A DNA stretch of 64,000 nt from Streptomyces rhizoryzae (GCF_023155275.1 NZ_JALMUV010000002.1:186001-250000); one strand, 5' to 3'. Numbered from the stretch's first letter, positions 44,758 to 54,899 are shown. The notes: generated by a model from the sequence alone, not told the origin. Numbers and translations: made by a program.

Positions 44758-45497
44758 GGCTCACCCTGCGCGTCTGGCGCCAGAAGAACGCCGGCGCCGA
44801 CGGCGCCATGTCCACGTACGAGGTGGACGGCATCTCCCCCGACATGTCCTTCCTGGAGATGCTCGACACCCTCAACGAGGAGCTGATCCTCAAGGGCGAG
44901 GACCCGGTCGCCTTCGACCACGACTGCCGCGAGGGCATCTGCGGCGCCTGCTCGCTGGTCATCAACGGCGACGCGCACGGCCCCGAGCGGACCACCACCT
45001 GCCAGCTGCACATGCGGTCCTTCGAGGACGGCGACACCATCGACGTCGAACCGTGGCGCGCAGCGGCCTTCCCGGTCGTCAAGGACCTGGTCGTGGACCG
45101 CTCCGCCTTCGACCGGATCATCCAGGCCGGCGGCTACATCACCGCACCGACCGGCTCCGCGCCCGAGGCGCACGCCACACCGGTGCCGAAGCCGGACGCC
45201 GACGCCGCCTTCGAGCACGCCGAGTGCATCGGCTGCGGCGCCTGCGTCGCGGCCTGTCCCAACGGCGCGGCGATGCTGTTCACCTCCGCGAAGGTCAACC
45301 ACCTGGGCGTGCTCCCGCAGGGCGCCCCGGAGCGCGAGTCGCGGGTGCTGGACATGGTGGCGCAGATGGACGCCGAGGGGTTCGGCGGCTGCACCCTCGC
45401 CGGTGAGTGCGCCACCGCCTGCCCCAAGGGCATCCCGCTGTTCAGCATCACCCGGATGAACCGCGAGTTCGTCCGCGCGGCGCGCAAGGCGCGGTGA
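44754..45497 (+). CDS. sdhB: succinate dehydrogenase / fumarate reductase iron-sulphur subunit
   Basis: 247 residues. It carries electrons from FAD to the quinone site through three clusters. The 2Fe-2S cysteines are in [14 protein letters not shown] plus a later C in TTTCQLH, the 4Fe-4S ligands in [13 protein letters not shown], and the 3Fe-4S ligands include [10 protein letters not shown]. The ATG at 44754 overlaps the sdhA stop by four bases. It is the last gene of the operon and is followed by a strong bidirectional terminator shared with hisF. Confidence 0.97.
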
Positions 45498-45524
45498 CCC
45501 GGCGGCCCCGGACCCGGATGGCGA

Positions 45525-45555
45525 GGGCCCCCTCCGCATGCCGCGGAGGGGGCCC
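45525..45555. terminator. bidirectional terminator between sdhB and hisF
   Basis: GGGCCCCCTCCGC (45525-45537) and GCGGAGGGGGCCC (45543-45555) are a perfect 13-bp stem with a 5-base loop. It ends sdhCAB on one strand and the his operon on the other. Confidence 0.8.
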
Positions 45556-45598
45556 GTCCGTTCGCCCGCGCAACCGGCAGCGGCCCCGGCGGAACCGG

Positions 45599-46354
45599 TC
45601 ACCGCACCGGGTGGCCGGCCTCCCGCAGGGCGTCCTTGACCTGGCCGATGCGCAGGTCGCCGAAGTGGAAGACGGAGGCGGCCAGCACCGCGTCGGCGCC
45701 GGCGGCCACCGCGGGGGCGAAGTCGCCGAGCCTGCCGGCGCCACCGGAGGCGATCACCGGGACGCTGACGTGCCGGCGGACCGCCTCGATCATCGCCACG
45801 TCGTAGCCGTCCTTGGTGCCGTCGGCGTCCATGGAGTTCAGCAGGATCTCCCCGGCGCCCAGCTCCGCGGCGCGGTGCGCCCACTCCACGGCGTCGATCC
45901 CGGCGGAGCGGCGGCCGCCGTGCGTGGTGACCTCGAACGAGCCGTCCGCCGTGCGCCGGGCGTCCACCGACAGGACCAGCACCTGGCTGCCGAAGCGCTC
46001 CGCGATCTCCTTGATCAGCTCCGGGCGGGCGATCGCCGCGGTGTTCACGCCGACCTTGTCCGCCCCGGCCCGCAGCAGCTTGTCGACGTCCTCGGCGGTA
46101 CGCACCCCGCCGCCGACGGTCAGCGGGATGAAGACCTGCTCGGCGGTGCGGCGGACCACGTCGTAGGTGGTCTCGCGGTTGCCGGAGGACGCGGTGATGT
46201 CGAGGAAGGTCAGCTCGTCGGCACCCTCCTCGCCGTAGACCTTCGCCATCTCGACCGGGTCCCCGGCGTCGCGGAGGTTCTGGAAGTTGACGCCCTTGAC
46301 GACGCGGCCGTTGTCGACGTCCAGGCAGGGGATGACGCGGACCGCCAGGGTCAT
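45599..46354 (-). CDS. hisF: imidazole glycerol phosphate synthase, cyclase subunit
   Basis: 251 residues, a TIM barrel. With HisH it turns PRFAR plus ammonia into imidazole glycerol phosphate and AICAR. The catalytic Asp residues are in [14 protein letters not shown] (residue 11) and VLSVDARR (near 130). The phosphate loops are [11 protein letters not shown] and [11 protein letters not shown]. The ATG at 46354 is seven bases from the end of the RidA gene, so it is coupled. It is the last gene of the long his operon. Confidence 0.98.
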   Translation of the reverse strand: MTLAVRVIPCLDVDNGRVVKGVNFQNLRDAGDPVEMAKVYGEEGADELTFLDITASSGNRETTYDVVRRTAEQVFIPLTVGGGVRTAEDVDKLLRAGADKVGVNTAAIARPELIKEIAERFGSQVLVLSVDARRTADGSFEVTTHGGRRSAGIDAVEWAHRAAELGAGEILLNSMDADGTKDGYDVAMIEAVRRHVSVPVIASGGAGRLGDFAPAVAAGADAVLAASVFHFGDLRIGQVKDALREAGHPVR

Positions 46355-46361
46355 GTCGTTC

Positions 46362-46772
46362 TCAGCCTTCTCGCTCGGTGTTCCGGGACGGGTCCCGGAA
46401 CGCTTCTAGTTCTACTTCCACCAGCACCCGGGAATCGACGAAGCCGGAGACCACGACCAGGGTCGTGGCGGGCGGCGCGGCCTCGAACAGCTCCCGGTGG
46501 GCCCGGGCGGCGGCGTCCGCGTCCCGCAGGTGGGTGAGGTACATGCGGGTGCGGACCACCTCGGCGGTGCCCAGCCCGAAGGGCTTCAGCGCGGCCAGCG
46601 CGTTGCCGAAGGCGACCTTGGTCTGGACGTAGGGATCCCCCTCGCCCTGGAGGACGCCGCCGACCAGCGGCATGGTGCCCGCGACCAGGACCCGGTCGCC
46701 GGCCGCCACCGCGCGCGCGAAGCCAATGGTCTCTTCCCAGGGACTGTCGGTCCGTACGCGCTCGATGCTCAT
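46362..46772 (-). CDS. RidA-family enamine/imine deaminase-like protein
   Basis: 136 residues, one RidA (YjgF/UK114) domain. These proteins hydrolyse reactive enamines and imines made by PLP enzymes. Seen: the family start blocks [19 protein letters not shown] and [17 protein letters not shown], then [13 protein letters not shown]; the Arg of RTRMYL fits the substrate arginine. The ATG at 46772 has GGGAGG seven bases upstream. Its place inside the his operon between priA and hisF is common in Streptomyces and suggests protection against an operon intermediate or product, though this is inference. Confidence 0.9.
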   Translation of the reverse strand: MSIERVRTDSPWEETIGFARAVAAGDRVLVAGTMPLVGGVLQGEGDPYVQTKVAFGNALAALKPFGLGTAEVVRTRMYLTHLRDADAAARAHRELFEAAPPATTLVVVSGFVDSRVLVEVELEAFRDPSRNTEREG

Positions 46773-46816
46773 CACGCCGCCTCCCTTGGCCTTGGCCGGT
46801 TGCGGCACCCGCGGCC

Positions 46817-47548
46817 TTACGAGACCGCCGCCAGTGCCTCTTCGAGGGTGAACGCCTTCGCGTAGAGCGCCTTGCCGACGATGGAGCCCTCGACACCCTG
46901 CGGCACCAGCGCGGCGATCGCCCGCAGGTCGTCCAGGGAGGAGACGCCGCCGGAGGCGACGACCGGGCGGTCGGTGGCCGCGCAGACGTTCTTCAGCAGC
47001 TCCAGGTTGGGGCCCTGGAGGGTGCCGTCCTTGTTGATGTCGGTGACCACGTAGCGGGCGCAGCCCTCGGAGTCCAGGCGGGCCAGCGTCTCGTAGAGGT
47101 CGCCGCCGTCCCGGGTCCAGCCGCGGCCGCGCAGGGTGGTGCCGCGGACGTCCAGGCCCACCGCGATCCGGTCGCCGTGCTCGGCGATGATCTTGGCGAC
47201 CCACTCCGGGTTCTCCAGCGCCGCGGTGCCGATGTTGACCCGGGTGCAGCCGGTGGCGAGCGCCGCGGCCAGCGAGGCGTCGTCGCGGATGCCGCCGGAC
47301 AGCTCCACCTTGATGTCCATGGAGCGGGCGACCTCGGCGATCTGCGCGCGGTTGTCGCCGGTGCCGAACGCGGCGTCCAGGTCGACCAGGTGCAGCCACT
47401 CGGCGCCGGCCGCCTGCCAGGCGAGCGCGGCCTGAAGCGGGTCGCCGTAGGAGGTCTCCGAGCCGGACTCGCCGTGCACCAGGCGGACGGCCTGGCCGTC
47501 GCGCACGTCGACGGCGGGCAGCAGTTCAAGCTTCTTCACAGCGTTCAC
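46817..47548 (-). CDS. priA: bifunctional phosphoribosyl isomerase A (HisA/TrpF)
   Basis: 243 residues. In actinobacteria this one TIM barrel isomerises both ProFAR (histidine) and PRA (tryptophan), which explains the lack of trpF near the trp genes. Catalytic Asp11 is in [15 protein letters not shown], and the second Asp is in [14 protein letters not shown] near residue 175. The phosphate loops [13 protein letters not shown] and [12 protein letters not shown] are seen, with [12 protein letters not shown] in the mobile loop region. The GTG at 47548 overlaps the hisH stop as GTGA; a second GTG three codons on is possible. Confidence 0.95.
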   Translation of the reverse strand: MNAVKKLELLPAVDVRDGQAVRLVHGESGSETSYGDPLQAALAWQAAGAEWLHLVDLDAAFGTGDNRAQIAEVARSMDIKVELSGGIRDDASLAAALATGCTRVNIGTAALENPEWVAKIIAEHGDRIAVGLDVRGTTLRGRGWTRDGGDLYETLARLDSEGCARYVVTDINKDGTLQGPNLELLKNVCAATDRPVVASGGVSSLDDLRAIAALVPQGVEGSIVGKALYAKAFTLEEALAAVS

Positions 47549-48210
47549 AGCGTTTCGATCCAGTTGGTCAGGAGCTGGGCACCGGCGTCGCCGGACTTCT
47601 CGGGGTGGAACTGGGTGGCCCACAGCGGGCCGTTCTCGACCGCGGCCACGAACGGCTCGCCGTGGGTGGCCCAGGTGACCTTGGGCGCGGTCATGGCGGC
47701 GTTGCCGGTCTCCAGCTCCCAGTCGTGGACCGCGTAGGAGTGCACGAAGTAGTAGCGGGCGTCGGCGGGCAGTCCGGCGAAGAGCCGGGTGCCCTCGGCG
47801 GCGCGGACGGTGTTCCAGCCCATGTGCGGGACCACCTCGGCCTTGAGCGGGCCGACCGTGCCGGGCCACTCGTCGAGGCCGTCGGTCTCCACCCCGTGCT
47901 CGATGCCGCGGCCGAAGAGGATCTGCATGCCGACGCAGATGCCCATCACCGGGCGGCCGCCGGACAGCCGGCGGCCGATGATCCAGTCGCCGCGGGCCTC
48001 CTTCAGCCCGCGCATGCACGCCGCGAACGCGCCGACGCCGGGCACCAGCAGCCCGTCGGCGTTCATCGCGGTGTCGTAGTCGCGGGTGATCTCCACCTCG
48101 GCGCCGACGTGCGCCAGCGCGCGCTCGGCGGACCGGACGTTGCCGAAGCCGTAGTCGAAGACCACGACCTTCTTGGCGGCCTTCCCCGCGGCGGGCTGCG
48201 CGGCGCTCAA
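47545..48210 (-). CDS. hisH: imidazole glycerol phosphate synthase, glutamine amidotransferase subunit
   Basis: 221 residues from a TTG start at 48210. It makes ammonia from glutamine for HisF. The triad Cys is in [13 protein letters not shown], the His in QFHPEKS and the Glu follows it. The N-terminal [18 protein letters not shown] is the family start. The TTG is supported by GGAGG exactly seven bases upstream and by a TTGA overlap with the stop of the small membrane gene before it. A GTG at 48216 has only one base between it and the ribosome site. Both flanking junctions are overlaps, so translation is coupled. Confidence 0.95.
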   Translation of the reverse strand: MSAAQPAAGKAAKKVVVFDYGFGNVRSAERALAHVGAEVEITRDYDTAMNADGLLVPGVGAFAACMRGLKEARGDWIIGRRLSGGRPVMGICVGMQILFGRGIEHGVETDGLDEWPGTVGPLKAEVVPHMGWNTVRAAEGTRLFAGLPADARYYFVHSYAVHDWELETGNAAMTAPKVTWATHGEPFVAAVENGPLWATQFHPEKSGDAGAQLLTNWIETL

Positions 48211-48371
48211 TTCCACACCTCCAGTCGCATCACACCGGCCACCAGGCACATCGCCGAGGCGATGGCGAGCAGGGTGATCACGGACTTGGGGATCTTCTGC
48301 TTCCAGAACGAGTAGACCCCGCCCAGCAGGAAGAGGCCCACGAGGATGAAGACGGTGGACAGACCGTTCAT
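48207..48371 (-). CDS. 54-residue membrane protein inside the his operon
   Basis: 54 residues with two hydrophobic helices (about 4-22 and 30-48) joined by a basic turn [10 protein letters not shown], ending MRLEVWN. The ATG at 48371 overlaps the hisB stop by one base (TGATG) and its TGA overlaps the hisH start (TTGA). A gene locked this tightly between hisB and hisH must be co-translated with them. The function is unknown; a similar small membrane gene sits here in other Streptomyces his operons as far as I recall. Confidence 0.9.
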   Translation of the reverse strand: MNGLSTVFILVGLFLLGGVYSFWKQKIPKSVITLLAIASAMCLVAGVMRLEVWN

Positions 48372-48976
48372 CACAGGGCGCCCTTCGTGGACGGGAGGAT
48401 GCCCGCGGCCCGCGGGTCGCGCTCGCTGGCGTAGCGCAGGGCCCGGGCCAGCGCCTTGAACTGGCACTCCACGATGTGGTGGGCGTTGCGCCCGTACGGG
48501 ACGTGGACGTGCAGCGCGATCTGGGCCTGGGCGACGAACGACTCCAGGATGTGCCGGGTCATCGTGGTGTCGTAGGTGCCGATCATCGGCGCCATGTTCT
48601 CCGGCTCGGTGTGCACCAGGTACGGGCGGCCCGAGAGGTCCACGGTCACCTGGGCCAGCGACTCGTCCAGCGGGACGGTGCAGTTGCCGAAGCGGTAGAT
48701 GCCGACCTTGTCGCCGAGCGCCTGCTTGAAGGCGGCGCCCAGCGCGAGGGCGGTGTCCTCGATGGTGTGGTGGGTGTCGATGTGCAGATCGCCGTCGGTC
48801 TTGACCTTGAGGTCGAAGAGGCCGTGCCGGCCGAGCTGGTCGAGCATGTGGTCGTAGAAGCCGACGCCGGTCGAGACGTCGACCTGGCCGGTGCCGTCGA
48901 GATCGATCTCGACCAGCACGGTGGTCTCCTTGGTGGTGCGCTCCACGCGCCCCACGCGGGCGGTCGCCCCGCTCAT
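48371..48976 (-). CDS. hisB: imidazoleglycerol-phosphate dehydratase
   Basis: 201 residues, the monofunctional form without a histidinol-phosphatase domain. It dehydrates IGP to imidazole acetol phosphate with two manganese ions. The metal motifs HHTIED near residue 70 and HHIVE near 165 are seen, as is [13 protein letters not shown]. The ATG at 48976 has AAGGAG eight bases upstream and overlaps the hisC stop as ATGA. Confidence 0.98.
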   Translation of the reverse strand: MSGATARVGRVERTTKETTVLVEIDLDGTGQVDVSTGVGFYDHMLDQLGRHGLFDLKVKTDGDLHIDTHHTIEDTALALGAAFKQALGDKVGIYRFGNCTVPLDESLAQVTVDLSGRPYLVHTEPENMAPMIGTYDTTMTRHILESFVAQAQIALHVHVPYGRNAHHIVECQFKALARALRYASERDPRAAGILPSTKGAL

Positions 48977-50118
48977 CGCTTGTTCTCCTTCAGGCTGCGT
49001 TCTTTGCACACCGCGCGCACCGCGTCGAGGAACGCGTCGTTCTCGGCCGGGGTGCCGGCGGTGACCCGCAGCCAGCCCGGTACGCCGTTGTCGCGGACCA
49101 GTACGCCGTGGTCGAGGATGGCCTGCCAGGCGGCGTGCGCGTCGTCGAACAGGCCGAACTGGACGAAGTTGGCGTCCGAGTCGACGACCTGGCAGCCGGC
49201 CGCACGCAGTTCGGTGACCAGGCGGTCCCGCTCGCCCTTGAGCTGCTCGACGTACCCGAGCAGGGTATCGGTGTGCTCCAGGGCGGCCAGCGCGGTGGCC
49301 TGGGTGACGGCCGAGAGGTGGTACGGCAGCCGGACCAGCTGGACGGCGTCCACCACCGCCGGGTCGGCGGCGAGGTAGCCCAGCCGCAGGCCCGCGGCGC
49401 CGAACGCCTTGGACATCGTGCGGGAGAGGACCATGTTCGGCCGGCCCTCGATCAGCGGCAGCAGCGACGGGCGGTGGCTGAACTCCACGTACGCCTCGTC
49501 GACCACCACGAGCGCGCCCCCGGTGCCGGCCCGGGCGGCCTGCGCCGCCTCGTACAGCGCGAGGACGGTGTCGGCCCCGACGGCGCTGCCGGTGGGGTTG
49601 TTCGGGGAGCAGACGAAGAGCACGTCGGGCCGGTGTTCGGCGATGGCCCGCTCGGCCGCCGCGACGTCGATGGTGAAGTCCTCGCCGCGCGGCCCGGAGA
49701 TCCAGCCGGTGCCGGTGCCGCGCGCGATCAGCGCGTGCATGGAGTACGACGGCTCGAAGCCCAGGGCGGTGCGGCCCGGGCCGCCGAAGGTCTGGAGCAG
49801 CTGCTGGATGACCTCGTTGGAGCCGTTGGCGGCCCAGACCTGGCCGGCGGTCACCGGGTGCCCCGCGGTGCGGGTGAGGTAGGCGGCCAGCTCGGTGCGC
49901 AGCTCGACCGCGTCCCGGTCCGGGTAGCGGTTGAGGTGGCGGGCGGCCTCGGTGACCCGCTCGGCGATCCGCCGCACCAGCGGTTCGGGGAGCGGGTAGG
50001 GGTTCTCGTTGGTGTTGAGGCGCACCGGGACGTCCAACTGCGGTGCGCCGTAGGGGGACTTGCCGCGCAGCTCGTCCCGGAGGGGGAGGTCGTCGATCCT
50101 GGTCACGTGCCTGCTCAC
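48973..50118 (-). CDS. hisC: histidinol-phosphate aminotransferase
   Basis: 381 residues, a fold type I PLP enzyme. The PLP lysine lies in [18 protein letters not shown] near residue 233; [12 protein letters not shown] at the N-terminus, [10 protein letters not shown] and VVDEAYVEF are the other family blocks. It transaminates imidazole acetol phosphate with glutamate. The start is taken as GTG 50118, which overlaps the hisD stop as GTGA; a GTG four codons on is possible. The stop overlaps hisB. Confidence 0.97.
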   Translation of the reverse strand: MSRHVTRIDDLPLRDELRGKSPYGAPQLDVPVRLNTNENPYPLPEPLVRRIAERVTEAARHLNRYPDRDAVELRTELAAYLTRTAGHPVTAGQVWAANGSNEVIQQLLQTFGGPGRTALGFEPSYSMHALIARGTGTGWISGPRGEDFTIDVAAAERAIAEHRPDVLFVCSPNNPTGSAVGADTVLALYEAAQAARAGTGGALVVVDEAYVEFSHRPSLLPLIEGRPNMVLSRTMSKAFGAAGLRLGYLAADPAVVDAVQLVRLPYHLSAVTQATALAALEHTDTLLGYVEQLKGERDRLVTELRAAGCQVVDSDANFVQFGLFDDAHAAWQAILDHGVLVRDNGVPGWLRVTAGTPAENDAFLDAVRAVCKERSLKENKR

Positions 50119-51440
50119 TTGCTCTCGGGAACCGTCCAACCGAACCGCGCCTTCAGCGCCGCGCCGTGGGCCGGGAGGTCCTCGGCCTCGGCGAGGGTCA
50201 CCACGTGGTGGGCGACCTCGGCCAGCGCGTCCCGCGAGTAGTCCACGACGTGGATGCCGCGCAGGAAGGACTGGACGGACAGGCCGGAGGAGTGGCAGGC
50301 GCAGCCGCCGGTGGGCAGGACGTGGTTGGAGCCGGCGCAGTAGTCGCCGAGGGAGACCGGGGCGTAGGGGCCGACGAAGATCGCGCCGGCGTTGCGGACC
50401 CGGGCGGCGACCGCGGCGGCGTCGGCGGTCTGGACCTCCAGGTGCTCGGCACCATAGGCGTCCACCACCGCCAGGCCCTCGTCGAGGCCGTCGACCAGGA
50501 CGATCGCGGACTGCCGGCCGGACAGCGCCGGCCCGATCCGGTCCGCGACGTGCTTGGTGGCCTCGATCTGCGGGGCCAGCTCCTTCTCCGTGCGGTCGGC
50601 CAGCTCCTCGGAGTCGGTGACCAGGACGGCGGCGGCCATCGGGTCGTGCTCGGCCTGGCTGATCAGGTCGGCGGCGACGTGGACCGGGTCGGCGGTGCGG
50701 TCGGCGAGGACCGCGATCTCGGTGGGGCCGGCCTCGGAGTCGATCCCGATCCGGCCCTTGAGCAGACGCTTGGCGGCGGCGACGTAGATGTTGCCGGGGC
50801 CGGTGACCAGATTGACCGGGGCGCACTCGTCGGTGCCGTAGGCGAACATCGCGACGGCCTGGGCACCGCCGGCGGCGTAGACCTCGTCGACGCCGAGCAG
50901 GGCGCAGGCGGCGAGGATGGTGGGGTGCGGCAGGCCGCCGAAGTCGCTCTGCGGCGGGGAGGCGACGGCCAGCGAGCCGACGCCGGCCTCCTGGGCGGGG
51001 ACCACGTTCATGACCACGGAGGACGGGTAGACCGAGCGGCCGCCGGGGACGTAGAGGCCGACCCGCTCGACCGGGACCCAGCGCTCGGTGACCGTGCCGC
51101 CGGGGACGACCGTGGTGGTGGTGTCGGTGCGGCGCTGCGCGCGGTGGACGATCCGGGCGCGCCGGACGGACTCCTCCAGGGCGGCGCGGACGGCCGGGTC
51201 CAGCGCCCGCAGGGCGTCGGTGAGGGCCTGGGCCGGGACCCGGACCCGCTCGATCTCCACGCCGTCGAACCGCCGCGCGTACTCGATCAGCGCCGCGGTG
51301 CCGCGATGGCGTACGTCCTCGCAGATGGGCCGCACCTTCTCCAGGGCGGCTTCCACGTCGAACTCGGCACGGGGCAGCAGGTCGCGCAGGGCGGCGCCCT
51401 CGGGGAGGGCGGCGCCACGCAGGTCGATTCGGGAGATCAC
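50115..51440 (-). CDS. hisD: histidinol dehydrogenase
   Basis: 441 residues. A zinc enzyme that oxidises histidinol to histidine with two NAD+. The blocks [20 protein letters not shown] (near 130), [22 protein letters not shown] and the Zn-site region [19 protein letters not shown] are all present. The ATG at 51440 opens the his operon. A perfect palindrome lies 41 bases upstream (51481-51497). The stop overlaps hisC. Confidence 0.98.
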   Translation of the reverse strand: MISRIDLRGAALPEGAALRDLLPRAEFDVEAALEKVRPICEDVRHRGTAALIEYARRFDGVEIERVRVPAQALTDALRALDPAVRAALEESVRRARIVHRAQRRTDTTTTVVPGGTVTERWVPVERVGLYVPGGRSVYPSSVVMNVVPAQEAGVGSLAVASPPQSDFGGLPHPTILAACALLGVDEVYAAGGAQAVAMFAYGTDECAPVNLVTGPGNIYVAAAKRLLKGRIGIDSEAGPTEIAVLADRTADPVHVAADLISQAEHDPMAAAVLVTDSEELADRTEKELAPQIEATKHVADRIGPALSGRQSAIVLVDGLDEGLAVVDAYGAEHLEVQTADAAAVAARVRNAGAIFVGPYAPVSLGDYCAGSNHVLPTGGCACHSSGLSVQSFLRGIHVVDYSRDALAEVAHHVVTLAEAEDLPAHGAALKARFGWTVPESK

Positions 51441-51889
51441 GCCCCCAGTGTCTCAGACCCGCCGCCGGGCCCGGGCGCCCGTATCACTGGGTGATACGCA
51501 GTGACACGCGGTGCGGACGGCCGCCGGACGGGCCCGCGAAGTTGACCGGAGTTGGCCCTGACCACGCGTGTTCAACCGGTCACCGGGCGGGCAAGGGGTC
51601 GGTGCGGGCGTTCGGGGACGTCCGCACCGCGGACGGAATCCGGCCCGCCGGGATGCGTCCGAACAGGTAGCGCGACCGGACGGCGGGCCGCCCGGGAGCG
51701 CGGGGACCGGCCACCGGGGCCGCCGGCCGCCCGCTGGCCCGCACCACCGCGGGCGGGCCGGCCCGGCCCCCGCCCGGCCGGTCCGGCGGCACCCGCGGCA
51801 CCCACCGGGCACGCGCCCCGCACACCGCACTCGACCAGCACAGACACCAGACACGGGGTGCCGCCGGCACCTTGAGCAAGGGGGAGCCA
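51441..51889. other. 449-base divergent promoter region (hisD / membrane protein gene)
   Basis: The gene-free interval holds the GTATCAC palindrome at 51481-51497 close to hisD. The rest is very G+C-rich, with several short inverted repeats around 51600-51780 but no frame with convincing codon pattern or ribosome site. I see no leader peptide rich in histidine. Confidence 0.5.
51481..51497. promoter_or_regulatory. perfect 17-base palindrome upstream of hisD
   Basis: GTATCAC (51481-51487), TGG, GTGATAC (51491-51497). Perfect 7-base arms, odd spacer, 41 bases before the hisD start codon, so within or next to the promoter. A dedicated repressor site for the his operon is a reasonable guess; I do not know a matching regulator. 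Confidence 0.65.
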
Positions 51890-53491
51890 GTGACCGGAGC
51901 CAGGGACGGCGACGCACCCGCCGACCTGCGACTGACGTCCGCGGAATGGAGCATGTGGCAGGCGTTCCGCAACGGCAGCACCTGCCACCTGCACACCGGC
52001 GAGCCGTCCCGGGACGACCCGCACGGGCAGCACCTGTGGGGCCCCGAGCGCCGGATCAGGGCCCGGGTGGTGGCGCTGCTGCTGCTCGACGGGCCACCGG
52101 CGCAGCCCGGCCGGGTGTCCGCGCTGAAGCTCACCGGTGCGTACATCACGGACACTCTCGACCTTGCGGGCGGCACGATCAAGCCATTCGTGGAGCTGCG
52201 GGACTGCCGCTTCGAGGCGGAGGTGCTGCTGCCGGAGAGCCGCTTCACCACGCTGCGGCTGGTGAACTGCGCGCTGCCGCGGCTGGAGGCGGCCCGGCTC
52301 CAGACCGAGGGCGATCTGCACCTGCCGCGCTGCGTGGTGCACTCCGGGATCCGGCTGACCGACGCGCACATCGGCACCGATCTGATGCTCAACCAGGTCG
52401 TCGCGCACAAGGACCGCCAGGGCCGCTCGATCATGGCGGACGGGCTGACCGTGGCGCAGGACCTCCAGGCCGAGATGCTGGAGTCGTACGGCGAGCTGTC
52501 GCTGCGCGGCGCCACCGTCGGCGTGTCGCTGAGCCTGCGCGGCAGCCACCTGAGCAATCCGTTCGGCCGCCGGGCGCTGAACGCCCCCCAGCTGACCGTC
52601 GAGCGCACCCTCTACCTGACCGCCGCGGGCCTGGCCAACTCGCCGTTCTCCAGCGGCGCGACGCCCCCGTACGGGATCACCCACACCCCCTCGCGCGGCA
52701 CCCGGATGCAGCGCTTCGAGTGCGAGGGCGGGGTGCGGCTGGACGACGGGCGGTTCGGGGACGCGGTGGACCTGGAGCACGCCCGGTTCATCATGGAGTC
52801 CGACCAGGAGCTGTCGCTGCGCCGCATCCAGACCCCGGAGCTGCGGTTCCTGGGCGAGCGCCCGCAGCGCGGCCGGGTCATCCTCTCCGGCGCCCGGGTC
52901 GTCAACCTCGTCGACAAGTCGGCGAGCTGGCCGGGCCTGGGCGGGCTGATGATGGCCGGCTTCGCCTACGAGACGCTGATCCCGCGCGGCCACTTCCCGC
53001 TCTCGCTGCGGCTCCAGTGGGTGGCCGCGGCGACCCCGGAGTACGCGCCCGAGCCGTACGAGATGCTGGCCGCCTCGCTGCGCGCGATGGGCGAGGACGC
53101 GGACGCCCGGGAGGTGCTGCTGGCCAAGCAGCGGCGGCGGCGCGAGACGCTGCCGCTGGCGGCGAAGGCGTGGGGCTTCCTCCAGGACTGGACGGTGGCC
53201 TACGGCTACCGCCCGGGGCGGGCCGCGGTGTGGATGGCGGTCCTGTGGGCGATCGGTACCGCGTACTTCTCCTCGTACCCGCCGCCGCCCCTCAAGCCCG
53301 ACGAGGCGCCGCCGTGGAATCCGTACCTCTACACCCTCGACCTGCTGCTGCCGGTGATCGACCTCTACCAGGGCGGCGCGTGGAAACCCGGCGGGGCCGC
53401 GCAGTGGGTCGCGGCCGTGATGATCGTGCTGGGATGGGTGCTGGCGACCACGGTCGCGGCCGGCGCGTCCCGGCTGCTGCGGCGGCAATAG
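51890..53491 (+). CDS. membrane-anchored beta-helix-like protein (often labelled oxidoreductase)
   Basis: 533 residues. Residues about 75-360 consist of degenerate repeats of about 20 residues with a hydrophobic residue every second position (ITDTLDLAGGTI, VELRDCRFEAEVLL, LRLVNCALPRLEA, LDLEHARF), as in right-handed beta-helices or pentapeptide-like folds. A charged region (about 400-455) and two C-terminal membrane helices (about 453-470 and 505-525) follow. I see no nucleotide- or metal-binding motif, so the oxidoreductase name seen in databases is not supported by the sequence. The GTG at 51890 has GGGGGAG just upstream; a TTG at 51872 is possible. Divergent from hisD. Confidence 0.8.
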   Translation: MTGARDGDAPADLRLTSAEWSMWQAFRNGSTCHLHTGEPSRDDPHGQHLWGPERRIRARVVALLLLDGPPAQPGRVSALKLTGAYITDTLDLAGGTIKPFVELRDCRFEAEVLLPESRFTTLRLVNCALPRLEAARLQTEGDLHLPRCVVHSGIRLTDAHIGTDLMLNQVVAHKDRQGRSIMADGLTVAQDLQAEMLESYGELSLRGATVGVSLSLRGSHLSNPFGRRALNAPQLTVERTLYLTAAGLANSPFSSGATPPYGITHTPSRGTRMQRFECEGGVRLDDGRFGDAVDLEHARFIMESDQELSLRRIQTPELRFLGERPQRGRVILSGARVVNLVDKSASWPGLGGLMMAGFAYETLIPRGHFPLSLRLQWVAAATPEYAPEPYEMLAASLRAMGEDADAREVLLAKQRRRRETLPLAAKAWGFLQDWTVAYGYRPGRAAVWMAVLWAIGTAYFSSYPPPPLKPDEAPPWNPYLYTLDLLLPVIDLYQGGAWKPGGAAQWVAAVMIVLGWVLATTVAAGASRLLRRQ

Positions 53492-53550
53492 GCGGGCCGG
53501 GCGGGTAGCGGTGGTGGTGCGCGCCGGCGCAGGCTCTAGGCTTACGGACT

Positions 53551-54291
53551 GTGTCCTCCGTGCGTCTGCCGCTGTTCCCCCTCAACTCGGTGCTCTTCCC
53601 GGGCCTGGTGCTGCCGCTGCACGTCTTCGAGGCGCGCTACCGGGCCATGATGCGCGACCTGCTGGACCGTCCCGAGGACGAGCGCCGCTTCGCGGTGGTC
53701 GCCATCCGGGACGGCCGGGAGGTCGCGCCCACCGCGCCCGGGCTGCCGGACGCCACCGCGCCCGCCGCGTCCGGTCCGGCCGCGGGCTTCGGCGACGATC
53801 CGCTGCGCGCCTTCCACACGGTGGGCTGCGTCGCGGACGCGGCGACCATCCGGGAGAAGCCGGCCGACGGCGGCTACGAGGTCCTGGCGACCGGCACCAC
53901 CCGCTTCCGGCTGCTCTCGGTGGACGCCTCCGGGCCGTACCTGACCGGTGAGCTGGCGGAGCTGGCCGAGGACCACGGGGACGGCGCGGGCGCGCTGGCC
54001 TCCGGGGTGGTGCGGGCCTTCCGCACCTACCAGAAGCGACTGGCCTGGGCCAATGAGCGGACCCTGACCGGCGGCCAGGAACTGCCCGCCGACCCCTCGG
54101 TGCTGTCGTATCTGGTCGCCGCGGCGGCGGTGCTGGACGTACCGGCCAAGCAGCGGCTGCTGGAGGCGCCGGACACCGCCGCCCGGCTGCGGCAGGAGCT
54201 GAAACTGCTTCGCCAGGAGTCGGCGGTGATCGGTAAGCTCCCGTCGCTGCCGGCGGTGGAGCTGACCCGGCAGCCGACCAGCCCCAACTGA
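53551..54291 (+). CDS. Lon N-terminal (substrate-binding) domain protein
   Basis: 246 residues, a free-standing Lon-substrate-binding domain without ATPase or protease domains. The start LPLFPLNSVLFPGLVLPLHVFE and the RYRAMMRDLL block are typical; the beta part (1-125) is followed by a helical bundle (about 140-225). It may recognise misfolded proteins or act as an adaptor; function is not established. GTG start; TAGGCT lies eight bases upstream, so a leaderless transcript is likely. It is followed by ybaK on the same strand after 47 bases. Confidence 0.9.
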   Translation: MSSVRLPLFPLNSVLFPGLVLPLHVFEARYRAMMRDLLDRPEDERRFAVVAIRDGREVAPTAPGLPDATAPAASGPAAGFGDDPLRAFHTVGCVADAATIREKPADGGYEVLATGTTRFRLLSVDASGPYLTGELAELAEDHGDGAGALASGVVRAFRTYQKRLAWANERTLTGGQELPADPSVLSYLVAAAAVLDVPAKQRLLEAPDTAARLRQELKLLRQESAVIGKLPSLPAVELTRQPTSPN

Positions 54292-54338
54292 CCCGCCCGG
54301 GCGGTCGTCCCCGGATGTGCGAGCGAGGCGAAGGCGCG

Positions 54339-54854
54339 GTGGCGAAGAAGGCGAAGCAGGGGAAGAACGGCGGCCGGCAGTCCGGCGGCACGCCCGCGAC
54401 GGTGGCGCTGACCGCGGCCGGCGTCCCCTTCACGGTGCACGCGTACGCGCACGACCCGGCGGCCCCGTCGTACGGCGAGGAGGCCGCCGAGGCGCTCGGC
54501 CTCTCCCCCGACCAGGTCTTCAAGACGCTGCTGGCGGACGTGGACGGCACCCTCACGGTGGCCGTCGTCCCGGTCTCCGGCTCGCTGGACCTCAAGGCGC
54601 TGGCCACCGCGGTGGGCGGGAAGCGGGCCGCGATGGCCGACCCGGCGGCGGCCGAGCGCAGCACCGGCTACGTGCTCGGCGGGATCTCCCCGCTGGGCCA
54701 GCGCAAGCGGCTGCGGACGGTGGTGGACGCCTCGGCCGAGGGCCGCCCCACGGTGTGCGTGTCGGCCGGCCGGCGCGGCCTGGAGGTCGAACTGTCACCC
54801 GCCGACCTGGCCGCCCTGACCGGCGCCCGCTTCGCCCCGATCGCCCGGGGGTAG
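54339..54854 (+). CDS. ybaK: YbaK/EbsC Cys-tRNA(Pro) deacylase
   Basis: 171 residues. It hydrolyses mischarged Cys-tRNA(Pro) and related species in the cytoplasm. The catalytic Lys is in DQVFKTLLADVDG near residue 56; VAVVPVSGSLDLKAL, STGYVLGGISPLGQ and LEVELSPADLAAL are the other family blocks. The first 20 residues are basic and flexible. The GTG at 54339 has GAAGG close upstream; an ATG at 54315 would add eight residues. Probably in an operon with the Lon-domain gene before it. Confidence 0.93.
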   Translation: MAKKAKQGKNGGRQSGGTPATVALTAAGVPFTVHAYAHDPAAPSYGEEAAEALGLSPDQVFKTLLADVDGTLTVAVVPVSGSLDLKALATAVGGKRAAMADPAAAERSTGYVLGGISPLGQRKRLRTVVDASAEGRPTVCVSAGRRGLEVELSPADLAALTGARFAPIARG

Positions 54855-54899
54855 GGCCCGGCGCCACCGGTCCTGCCTGCCGGTTGTCCGGGACGCGCT

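Noticed and set aside
51552..51875. Possible 107-residue protein in the hisD upstream region
   Set aside because: Arg/Pro/Gly-rich, no ribosome site, no hydrophobic core; it looks like non-coding G+C-rich sequence.
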